A stretch of DNA of 17,978 nt from Cytophagia bacterium (GTDB lineage Bacteria; Bacteroidota; Bacteroidia; Cytophagales; Cyclobacteriaceae), in the NCBI GenBank assembly GCA_013373005.1, contig JABXIP010000440.1, positions 1 to 17,978 on the forward strand, given 5' to 3'. Each line of letters starts with the position of its first letter. Within the stretch, counting starts at the first letter, position 1. The notes under the pieces are model-generated. The model was not told the origin of the DNA. It saw nothing but the letters and a program-made list of their open reading frames with translations, and did not search any database. The position numbers and the translations under genes are program-made. Shown one piece after another: positions 1-7,189 of this stretch.

Positions 1-630
1 GCACTGATTTTTCAACCAGACATTGTAAAAGAAGTTTCCGGCTGGGAAGGGACTAGTGGTGAAATGACTTTTGTGGGCTTAATGAAGTCTCTCTATGGAG
101 ATATTGCTATTGTTACTGGGAACGAAATTGTAGATGAACTACTTTCCTCAGGGGGAATGTATGGCATGCTGAATACCGTATGGTTGATTGTGTCTGCCAT
201 GATATTCGGTGGAGTAATGGAAGCCAGCGGAATGCTCACTAGAATTGCTGAAGCTGTTATTTCTAAAGTAAAATCTACTGGTTCTCTTGTGGCGGCTACG
301 GCCGGAACGACCATATTTTTCAATGGTACAGCATCCGATCAATATCTTGCCATTGTGGTACCGGGAAGAATGTATGCCGATATTTATAAGAAGAAAGGCC
401 TGGCACCTGAGAATCTGAGTCGTACGCTGGAAGATTCCGGAACGGTGACTTCAGTGCTCTTCCCATGGAACACCTGTGGAGCTTATCATTCTGGGGTTTT
501 AGGGGTAGCAACAGGAGCTTATATTCCTTATGCCTTTTTTAACCTGATTAGCCCAATTATGACTATTGCATATGCTTACCTCAATATCAAAATCAAAAAG
601 TTGACCAAAGCAGATGATACTGCTGAGTAA
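1..630 (+). CDS. nhaC: NhaC-type Na+/H+ antiporter, C-terminal part (5' truncated by window)
   Basis: The reading frame is open from the first base, so the gene begins upstream; the ATG at 64 is internal. The visible 209 residues are hydrophobic, with membrane spans around a GGVMEASGML segment, an FFNGTASDQYLAIVVPGRM segment and the C-terminal third. The Gly/Thr/Asn/Asp-rich core (FNGTASDQ, then EDSGTVTS and PWNTCGAY) is what I recognise as the NhaC / ion-transporter C-terminal region. Family members usually run to roughly 450-500 residues, so a little under half is present. The expected role is electroneutral or electrogenic exchange of cytoplasmic Na+ for external H+ in the inner membrane, which suits a marine organism. 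The exonuclease gene starts 13 nt after the stop, so the two may be co-transcribed. The family call is good; ion specificity is inferred. Confidence 0.85.
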   Translation, partial: ALIFQPDIVKEVSGWEGTSGEMTFVGLMKSLYGDIAIVTGNEIVDELLSSGGMYGMLNTVWLIVSAMIFGGVMEASGMLTRIAEAVISKVKSTGSLVAATAGTTIFFNGTASDQYLAIVVPGRMYADIYKKKGLAPENLSRTLEDSGTVTSVLFPWNTCGAYHSGVLGVATGAYIPYAFFNLISPIMTIAYAYLNIKIKKLTKADDTAE

Positions 631-643
631 GAATTAAAATTAT

Positions 644-1228
644 ATGATGTTTCCGCTATCGATTACGAAGAAAGAAGTTATGGATTTTCCTCTGAGGCAT
701 TATCCGGGGAAGATTGTAGTAGCGGCATCAGAGGAGCAGATTCAAAGAGCTATTCAGGAAATCAACAATTCTACTGTAGTAGGTTTCGATACTGAGGCCA
801 AGCCCACCTTTGTTAAAGGGCAAATCCGAAACATTGGATTGATTCAGGTAGCCACGGATCATAAGGTCTTTCTTTTAAGAATTCATAAAGTGGGTGTACT
901 AGACTGTATTCATGAATTGTTGGAAAACGAGAATATTCTGAAAGTGGGTATTGGTCTTAAGGATGACTACAACCTTTTGGATAGACTTAGACCGTTGACT
1001 CCTCAAGGCTTTCTCGATTTGAATGATACCATGACTGAGTTGGGAGCAGAAAGCATTGGTGCTCGTAATCTGGCCGCAATGATTCTTGAAATTCGCATTT
1101 CAAAGTCGGCTCAAACTTCTAACTGGGAACTGGAAGAACTGACACAAAAGCAGCTGCATTATGCTGCTACCGATGCCTGGATTTGCCTGGAGATTTACAA
1201 GAAGCTCGAAGGCTGGGGCTACATATGA
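644..1228 (+). CDS. 3'-5' exonuclease, DEDDy (RNase D / WRN exonuclease-like)
   Basis: This 194-residue protein is essentially a single DnaQ/RNase-D-fold exonuclease domain. Exo I is visible as FDTE (D49, E51), Exo II as GIGLKDD (probably D108), and Exo III as YAATD (Y173, D177), the DEDDy signature. All four acidic residues and the tyrosine are present, so it should be an active two-metal nuclease degrading DNA or RNA from the 3' end. No HRDC or other accessory domain is present, unlike classical RNase D, so the substrate cannot be told. Two adjacent ATGs (644, 647) and an in-frame ATG at 680 are possible starts; all precede the domain. It lies 13 nt behind the antiporter gene and 55 nt ahead of the peptidase gene. 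Similar small proteins are annotated as 3'-5' exonuclease domain proteins. Confidence 0.88.
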   Translation: MMFPLSITKKEVMDFPLRHYPGKIVVAASEEQIQRAIQEINNSTVVGFDTEAKPTFVKGQIRNIGLIQVATDHKVFLLRIHKVGVLDCIHELLENENILKVGIGLKDDYNLLDRLRPLTPQGFLDLNDTMTELGAESIGARNLAAMILEIRISKSAQTSNWELEELTQKQLHYAATDAWICLEIYKKLEGWGYI

Positions 1229-1283
1229 TTTTTACTCATTTATTATCTGACAGGCTTTTTATCACAACCAGAAACACTGCCGA

Positions 1284-2999
1284 ATGAAATTTAAACTGAT
1301 CATTTTCTTAGGGCTATTTTTTGCTCAATCGACTTTCGCATTTCAGATTAGGGATTTCCAGGATCACTATATCCAGATGGCCGATGAGACCTTCAACAAA
1401 GAAGGAGCTTATAATACGGTGGCTTTTGTTGAAAAATATTTCCGCATAGTAGGTAATGAAGGTTTCAATGCCAGTATTCATCATGTGGCTGAGAAATTAG
1501 AAAAGGCGGGCTTTATCAATGAGGAAAAGGCTGGTGCAAATGATCGACTTACTTACAGAATTGAGAAAAGAGAATTACAGAGAAAGACGTGGGAGCCTGT
1601 AGCAGCTAGTCTTAAACTTGGCTCAGGAAAAGAACTTCTCAACTTCAAGACCAACCGAAATATGATTGCCATTAACTCTTTCAGCACAAAAGGCGAGCAA
1701 GAGTTTGAAATGGTTTTTGTAGGTGATTCAAAACCGGCTGAATTCGATGATTACGACATGAAAGGCAAGGTGGTAGTAGGAGAAGGTTCAGCCAGAGTGT
1801 TTTTTCAGGAGGCAGTTGTAAAAAGAGGTGCTGCCGGAGTGATGGTCTATTCTATTCCAGACTTTAACCAACCTTCGAAGCATGTTAATTCTATTTCGTT
1901 CTCAAGTATTCCTCTCAATGAAGAGAAGGAATCTTTCGGAGTACTTCTTTCTACCGATGCCTATGACAATTTGATGAATGCCATCTTCGAAGATCAATAT
2001 CAGATTAAGCTAAACCTTGAAACCAGAATTTATGATTCTGAAGAGTTGACCATCGTTGCCGAATTGAAGGGAAGCAAAGCACCAGACGAGCGTTTTGTTT
2101 TTAGTGCTCATGTGCAGGAGCCCGGAGCCAATGACAATGCCAGTGGAGTTGGTGCTCTTTCTGAAGTAGCCATTGCCAGTGCAAAGCTCCTTCAACAAGG
2201 AAAGATCAATCCTGAAAGAACAATCACTTATCTATTTGGCGATGAAATTGTTTCAACCAGAAGATATGTGCAGGAAGACCCTGAAAGGGCCAAAGGGATT
2301 AAGTGGGGAATGAGCCTCGACATGGTGGGTGAAGACACTGAGAAAACAGGCGGTACATTTCTAATAGAGAAAATGCCTGATCCCGGAGCTATTTGGGTTA
2401 GGGGAGTTGAAAAGCATTCTGAGTGGGGTGGAAGACCTTTGACTAAAGACCAGCTGAAGCCACATTACTTTAATGATTTGGTGATTTCTGTTTTCAAGAA
2501 TATTGGAGAGCAGAAGAATTGGGCGGTGAACTTCAATCCCTTTGAAGGTGGAAGCGATCATGTACCTTTTCTACAAGGGAATATTCCAGGCTTGCTTCTT
2601 TGGCATTTTACTGATCAGTTTTACCACACCGATGGAGACAGGATTGATAAGGTGTCGAAAGAAACCCTGCACAATGTAGGAACTGGAGCTTTGGCTATTG
2701 CACTCATGCTAACCGAGCACAAGGATAATTTGGCAAATATGGTTCTTCTGAATACTTCAACTGCTGCTACTATGAGGCTACAGAAGGAGATGAACCTTAG
2801 CAAACAAAACATTGCTAATGGTGAGAACAAAGAAGAGCAGTTGGATATTCTCAATACCTGGATTGACTATTATCAAAAGACTTTCAATACTGTACTGGAC
2901 ATCAATCCGAAAAATGCAGAGGCCTTTAAAAAGAACTTAGAAGAAACTCAGATGGCCTTAATCACTTACGCCAATATGCTGAGAGGGCAGATTAAGTAG
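1284..2999 (+). CDS. Secreted M28-family zinc peptidase with PA-like insert
   Basis: The 571-residue protein starts with a clear signal peptide (hydrophobic to about residue 20, ending FAFQ), so it is exported. Residues about 120-215 resemble a protease-associated (PA) insert (DMKGKVVVGEGSARV, then RGAAGVMVYS). The M28 catalytic core follows: H276 and D284 (HVQEPGAND), D320-E321 (LFGDE), D346 (SLDMVGED), and H448 (FYHTDGD), which match the five metal-ligand positions of the co-catalytic two-zinc site. Two positions differ from the usual pattern. The Asp normally two residues after the first His is Q278, and the general-base Glu before the ligand Glu is D320. The C-terminal 100 residues are helical and charged. 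The expected role is aminopeptidase or dipeptidase action in the periplasm or outside the cell. The stop lies 4 nt from the end of the convergent DinB-like gene. Confidence 0.88.
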   Translation: MKFKLIIFLGLFFAQSTFAFQIRDFQDHYIQMADETFNKEGAYNTVAFVEKYFRIVGNEGFNASIHHVAEKLEKAGFINEEKAGANDRLTYRIEKRELQRKTWEPVAASLKLGSGKELLNFKTNRNMIAINSFSTKGEQEFEMVFVGDSKPAEFDDYDMKGKVVVGEGSARVFFQEAVVKRGAAGVMVYSIPDFNQPSKHVNSISFSSIPLNEEKESFGVLLSTDAYDNLMNAIFEDQYQIKLNLETRIYDSEELTIVAELKGSKAPDERFVFSAHVQEPGANDNASGVGALSEVAIASAKLLQQGKINPERTITYLFGDEIVSTRRYVQEDPERAKGIKWGMSLDMVGEDTEKTGGTFLIEKMPDPGAIWVRGVEKHSEWGGRPLTKDQLKPHYFNDLVISVFKNIGEQKNWAVNFNPFEGGSDHVPFLQGNIPGLLLWHFTDQFYHTDGDRIDKVSKETLHNVGTGALAIALMLTEHKDNLANMVLLNTSTAATMRLQKEMNLSKQNIANGENKEEQLDILNTWIDYYQKTFNTVLDINPKNAEAFKKNLEETQMALITYANMLRGQIK

Positions 3000-3003
3000 C
3001 TGG

Positions 3004-3513
3004 CTACCACCTTCCGGCATACTTCAGGTTTTCATTTCCTATTTGCTGTAGATAAGCACGTTTCAGTTGTGTTATCTGGCGAATATGAATGTAGTCATGT
3101 GCTAGCCAGTTGCTGAGCATCATTTTAGCGCTCATTGTTCCCAAGTGCTCATGCTCGAATGAGCTGCTCCAGTTAACCCCTTTCAGACTTCTTAGCCATT
3201 GAATTGATTTCTCTCTTTCCTCAATCCACTCTCCAATTTTTGATTGGTAGTTCTGGTTCATATAATCATGCTCGGTTACCCAGTTGAGCGGATCGAATTT
3301 CTCCAATTCATACTGTTCAGGATAAAGCGCAAGCCGTACTCTTTTTCTGAAGTCATCTTTCTCTTCGTCTACCAAATGGCATACAATTTCAAGTAGGCAC
3401 CATTTTGCAGGTTCGGGCCGCCATTGAGGCATTCCTTCTTCAACTGCTGAGAGTAGGTTTTGAAAAATCGGAATATGAGATTCCAATTGGTCTACTATGA
3501 ATTGATTTTCCAT
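3004..3513 (-). CDS. DinB-superfamily (four-helix bundle) protein
   Basis: This 169-residue protein has the pattern of DinB/YfiT-like four-helix bundles that bind a metal with three histidines. The first His lies in the CHLVDEE helix (H46) and the other two in the late HDYIHIRQ motif (H139, H143). The WRPEPAKWCLLEIVCHL segment is typical of the family start. Known relatives include bacillithiol- or mycothiol-dependent transferases and many stress-related proteins of unknown reaction, so the function stays general: a possible thiol-transferase-like or metal-dependent enzyme in the cytoplasm. There is no signal peptide. The gene is convergent with the M28 peptidase gene, leaving no room for a separate terminator, and divergent from the TGSG-repeat gene across 64 bp. 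Confidence 0.8.
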   Translation of the reverse strand: MENQFIVDQLESHIPIFQNLLSAVEEGMPQWRPEPAKWCLLEIVCHLVDEEKDDFRKRVRLALYPEQYELEKFDPLNWVTEHDYMNQNYQSKIGEWIEEREKSIQWLRSLKGVNWSSSFEHEHLGTMSAKMMLSNWLAHDYIHIRQITQLKRAYLQQIGNENLKYAGRW

Positions 3514-3577
3514 AAAGTTCAGATCAAATGCATCCTTTCATAAGGAACAATGTCTCTAGTACAAAAACCTTAATAAG

Positions 3578-4540
3578 ATGCATAAATTCAAAACAACCCT
3601 AACCCTGATGATCTTCTTTTCTACGCTCTTTGTAGTTCAAGCTCAGGAGAGAGTAGAAAAAAGTTTTACTGGTATTAAAAGTATTCGACTTACCACTTCT
3701 TCAGGAAATGGCACCATCAAGAAAAGCTCTTCCAATGAAGTGAAAGTTGTTGTAGAGTATACCTATGATAAGGACGATTATCGTCCAGAGTTTGAGCAAA
3801 ATGGTGACAGACTCAATATTGATGAAGATTTTAGCCGCAGTCGCTGGACAAAGGGTTATTCTAAATGGACTCTTGAAATTCCTGATGGTTTGATCCTTGA
3901 CTTTAAAACCGGTTCTGGTAACATCGATGTGATAGGAGTAAATGTTGAACTTAACTCCAATACAGGCTCTGGGAACATTGAGGTAGATAATGTGATCGGG
4001 AAAGTTCGAGCCAACACTGGTTCAGGAAATATTTCACTTACAGAAGTTGAAGGCCGAATGGATGCGAATACCGGTTCCGGATCGATCAGACTGGATCGTG
4101 TGAAGATTGAGGATGGTGCTCGCTTCAATACAGGCAGTGGTAATATTAGAGCCAATACGCTTGAAGGTGAAGTAGACATGAACACCGGCTCAGGAGGTAT
4201 TGATGTACAAGGTGTGACCATAACAGGACATTCTTCTTTCAATACTGGTTCAGGAAATGCGAGGGTAGAGCTTGCTGCTGAATTGGATTTCGATCTTTCA
4301 ATTAACACGGGTTCAGGTAATGCCACGCTAGATTTCAATGGTCAGGAAATAGCAGGCGATTTCTACATGAAAGCCTCAGACAAATCAAATATCCGAGCAC
4401 CATTCAGTTTCGATAAGGAATATGAAGAAGACAGAGGTTGGAGAGGTAGAACAAACTATATCAAAGAAGCCAAAGTAGGTAATAAGGATATCAGAATTAG
4501 AATCAGCACTGGTTCGGGTAATGCTGTAGTGAGGCAATAA
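3578..4540 (+). CDS. Secreted DUF4097-type beta-repeat protein with TGSGN turns
   Basis: The 320-residue protein starts with a signal peptide (hydrophobic residues about 6-20, ending VVQAQ), so it is exported. Residues 111-315 contain nine TGSG turns, starting at 111, 129, 147, 165, 185, 203, 223, 244 and 311. Most are preceded by Asn or Ser and followed by N plus a short beta strand. The spacing of 18-21 residues for the first eight is what one turn of a right-handed beta-helix or beta-roll would need. This matches the DUF4097 / putative auto-transporter adhesin head domain found widely in Bacteroidota. No anchor or secretion tail (such as a type IX sorting domain) is visible at the C-terminus. 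The biochemical role is unknown; an envelope-associated structural or adhesive role is inference. A hairpin terminator follows directly. Confidence 0.82.
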   Translation: MHKFKTTLTLMIFFSTLFVVQAQERVEKSFTGIKSIRLTTSSGNGTIKKSSSNEVKVVVEYTYDKDDYRPEFEQNGDRLNIDEDFSRSRWTKGYSKWTLEIPDGLILDFKTGSGNIDVIGVNVELNSNTGSGNIEVDNVIGKVRANTGSGNISLTEVEGRMDANTGSGSIRLDRVKIEDGARFNTGSGNIRANTLEGEVDMNTGSGGIDVQGVTITGHSSFNTGSGNARVELAAELDFDLSINTGSGNATLDFNGQEIAGDFYMKASDKSNIRAPFSFDKEYEEDRGWRGRTNYIKEAKVGNKDIRIRISTGSGNAVVRQ

Positions 4541-4546
4541 AATTTC

Positions 4547-4588
4547 AGACTTCGGTGTAACGAATTGGCGTTACCGAAGTCTTCTTTC
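4547..4588 (+). terminator. Hairpin terminator after the TGSG-repeat gene
   Basis: The arm AGACTTCGGTGTAACG (4547-4562) and the arm CGTTACCGAAGTCT (4569-4582) are complementary apart from a 2-nt bulge (GT). They enclose a 6-nt loop and are followed by TCTTTCC. The stem begins 7 nt after the stop codon of the upstream gene. The trailing pyrimidine stretch is short, but the position and stem strength fit an intrinsic terminator that separates this gene from the permease gene. Confidence 0.65.
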
Positions 4589-4611
4589 CATCAAGCAACT
4601 CAAAGGTCAAA

Positions 4612-6981
4612 ATGCTCAAAAATTTTATAGTCGTGGCTTTTCGCAGCCTACGCAAAAACTCACTGTATTCTGTAATCAACATTTCAGGGCTGTCTGTAGG
4701 TATTGCCTGTAGTATCCTGATTCTTTTGTGGGTAAGAGACGAAACCTCTTTCGATCGATTTATTCCCAAAGTAGATAAGCTACATCAGGTCTGGGTGAAT
4801 GCCGAATTTGATGGAAGTGTGCAATCGTGGATTTCCGTCCCACTGCCATCTTATATGGAATTGAAATCGGCACATGCCAAAATTGTGAATACCGCGGTAG
4901 CCGGTTGGGGTAGTGATAGGCTCATTGCCAATGGCGATAAGAGAATCAACATTCAAGGATATTATGTGAGCGAGGAGTTTCTCGATATGTTCGAATTTCC
5001 GATGATTGAGGGAGATAGGAGCAAAGTACTGGATGACCCTTCCTCTATTGTCATTTCTGAAAAGCTGGCGGCCACCATGTTTGAAAAGGGTGAAGACCCA
5101 ATCGGTAAGTTTCTTAAGGTGGAAGATGCGAGTACGTTACAGGTTACAGGCATTATCAAAGACCTTCCTCAGAATTCATCTTTTCAATTCGATTACCTAA
5201 TTCCATGGAAGCATAGAGCTGCCATTCAACAATGGGTGAGAGATAATGAGCAAAACTGGGGTAACTATTCTTTTCAGGTTTATGTAGAAACTGCTAATCC
5301 AGAAGATCATGACGAAGTACAGGCGGGAATCAAAGATATTTTGACAGAAAAAGGGCAGACAGATGTGCCTAGAGAGTTCTTTATTCACCCCATGACTCGG
5401 TGGAGGTTGCATTCTAACTTTGAAAATGGAGTAGAGGCCGGTGGACAGCATGAGTATGTTACGCTGTTTTCAGTGATAGCTATGTTTATTCTTATCATCG
5501 CCTGTATCAACTTTATGAACCTAGCCACAGCTCGTTCCGAGAGAAGAGCCAAGGAAGTTGGTATAAGAAAAACCTTAGGGTCGAAGAGAGGACAGCTGAT
5601 TATGCAGTTTTATGGTGAGTCGATTCTCATCTCACTGATTTCTTATCTCTTTGCTATTCTGTTGGTTTTTGTAGCATTGCCATCTTACAATAACCTGGTA
5701 GATAAACAGCTGTTTGTTGACTTTGCATCCTCGGAATTCTGGATTTTCTCTCTGGCAATCATTTTGGTAACCGGAGTTATTTCGGGAAGCTATCCATCAC
5801 TCTATCTGTCTTCTTTCAACCCTGTGAAGACATTGAAAGGGAAAATTTCAGTTGGCAAGAATGCCAATCTGCCAAGAAGGATTTTGGTGATGCTCCAATT
5901 TGGCTTCGCTATAGTGCTCATCATTAGCACCATTGTGATTCTTAAGCAAATAGACTTAGCCAAGAGCAGAGATATTGGCTACAGCCAGGAAGGCTTGATT
6001 TCAATGACACTAACGGATGCGATTGGTGAAAACTACGATGTAATCAAGAATGAGCTGAAACGAAAGAATTTGATTGTGAACATGACCCGTTCGAACAGCA
6101 GAGTCACCAGCATCAATTCAAATAACTTCCTTGGTTGGCCAGGTAAACCTGAAAGCCAGAAGGTGATGTTTGTTACTGTTGTACGCGGCTATGACTGGGC
6201 AGAGACCATGGGGGCAGAAATGCTTTATGGTAGAGATCTTAGTAAGGAATTTGCCACCGATTCAACCGCAATAGTCATCAATAAGTCTGCTTTGGAGCTG
6301 ATGGGCATTGAAGGTGACCCAATTGGTACTCAACTCGATTTATGGGGAGATAAAAGAACTTTGGTAGGTGTTGTGGACAATGTAATGATGGGCTCACCTT
6401 ATGAAGAAGTGAGGCCGATGTTTATGATCATTGATGATTGGGGTGGATCAGTTACCCTAAGATTACCGGCTACCAATGATATGCAAGCTACCTTATCGGG
6501 TGTTCAGGAGGTTTTTGAACAGTATAATCCTGCTTATCCGTTTGAATATGAATTTGCAGATGTGGCTTTTGAAAGAAAGTACACCACCATCAATCTGACA
6601 AGAAAGCTTTCGATGGTGTTTGCCTTGCTAACCATTTTTATTACCGGTTTAGGGCTCTTTGGCCTGGCATCATATACTGCTCAGCAGCGAATCAAGGAGA
6701 TTGGCATTAGAAAGGTTTTAGGTGCTTCGGTTACCAATCTGGTAGGTATTATGTCGATCGATTTTGCCAAACTGGTTTTAATGTCTTTTGTGGTATTTGC
6801 ACCAATCGCTTATTTCTTGTTGAAAAATTACTTGCAACGATATACCATTAGAACCTCGCTTGATTGGTGGATTTTTGTACTCACAGGTTTAGTGGCATTG
6901 ATTTTCGCTATTGCGGTGGTGGTGAACCAGGCGAGAAGAGCTGCCTTGGCTAACCCTGCAAGTTCACTCAGAACTGAATGA
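4612..6981 (+). CDS. ABC-type transporter permease, duplicated MacB/FtsX architecture
   Basis: The 789-residue inner-membrane protein has the layout of Bacteroidota MacB/FtsX permeases. One N-terminal span (about 18-41) is followed by a large extracytoplasmic MacB-PCD domain. A first FtsX block has spans near 282-304, 334-357 and 378-398. A further span near 424-446 leads to a second periplasmic domain, and a second FtsX block has spans near 667-690, 719-738 and 751-772. The two conserved cytoplasmic motifs after the first FtsX helix are present in both halves (RRAKEVGIRKTLGS and QRIKEIGIRKVLGA). The C-terminus NPASSLRTE is also typical. Such proteins act with a separate MacB/LolD-like ATPase in mechanotransmission-type export or lipoprotein release. 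No ATPase gene is visible, so it must work with one encoded elsewhere. Substrate unknown. Confidence 0.88.
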   Translation: MLKNFIVVAFRSLRKNSLYSVINISGLSVGIACSILILLWVRDETSFDRFIPKVDKLHQVWVNAEFDGSVQSWISVPLPSYMELKSAHAKIVNTAVAGWGSDRLIANGDKRINIQGYYVSEEFLDMFEFPMIEGDRSKVLDDPSSIVISEKLAATMFEKGEDPIGKFLKVEDASTLQVTGIIKDLPQNSSFQFDYLIPWKHRAAIQQWVRDNEQNWGNYSFQVYVETANPEDHDEVQAGIKDILTEKGQTDVPREFFIHPMTRWRLHSNFENGVEAGGQHEYVTLFSVIAMFILIIACINFMNLATARSERRAKEVGIRKTLGSKRGQLIMQFYGESILISLISYLFAILLVFVALPSYNNLVDKQLFVDFASSEFWIFSLAIILVTGVISGSYPSLYLSSFNPVKTLKGKISVGKNANLPRRILVMLQFGFAIVLIISTIVILKQIDLAKSRDIGYSQEGLISMTLTDAIGENYDVIKNELKRKNLIVNMTRSNSRVTSINSNNFLGWPGKPESQKVMFVTVVRGYDWAETMGAEMLYGRDLSKEFATDSTAIVINKSALELMGIEGDPIGTQLDLWGDKRTLVGVVDNVMMGSPYEEVRPMFMIIDDWGGSVTLRLPATNDMQATLSGVQEVFEQYNPAYPFEYEFADVAFERKYTTINLTRKLSMVFALLTIFITGLGLFGLASYTAQQRIKEIGIRKVLGASVTNLVGIMSIDFAKLVLMSFVVFAPIAYFLLKNYLQRYTIRTSLDWWIFVLTGLVALIFAIAVVVNQARRAALANPASSLRTE

Positions 6982-6991
6982 CCACACTTAT

Positions 6992-7010
6992 CCCTCCTGA
7001 ATCAGGAGGG
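6992..7010. repeat. CCTCC/GGAGG palindrome, first copy
   Basis: CCCTCCTGA (6992-7000) and TCAGGAGGG (7002-7010) form a perfect 9-bp inverted repeat with one central base. It starts 10 nt after the permease stop. No T-run follows, so it is a poor intrinsic terminator. It resembles the short GC-rich palindromes scattered through intergenic regions of Bacteroidota and probably belongs with the element at 7101-7146. Confidence 0.55.
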
Positions 7011-7100
7011 GAATAGTTGGTGCTAGTTTTAAACGAACGATGATAAGTCAATTTTCAGAGGCACTCTATGGAACTCTAGAGAAGGGTTTATTGCAAATTA

Positions 7101-7146
7101 TGCCTCCTTTCTTAAAGGAGGTGGCCGAAGGCCGGAGGATTTTAAT
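7101..7146. repeat. Two-hairpin CCTCC/GGAGG intergenic repeat
   Basis: The element has CCTCCTTT (7103-7110) and AAAGGAGG (7114-7121) as a perfect 8-bp stem with a 3-nt loop. GGCC (7123-7126) and GGCC (7130-7133) then form a second hairpin around GAA, followed by GGAGGATTTTAA. From memory this compact two-hairpin pattern is a common dispersed intergenic repeat in Bacteroidota genomes, where its translation gives spurious small ORFs. The 62-codon frame at 7040-7228 that covers it has no family resemblance and is best read as such an artefact. Confidence 0.55.
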
Positions 7147-7189
7147 GACCTCTAGATTAGCTTATCTCGAATTGTTAAAGGTGGTGATT

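Noticed and set aside
3856..4338. A 160-codon minus-strand frame with repeated PEPVL-like units opposite the TGSG-repeat gene
   Set aside because: It is the antisense shadow of the repeated TGSGN codons. It has no signal, domain or start context of its own, while the plus-strand gene has a signal peptide and a family match.
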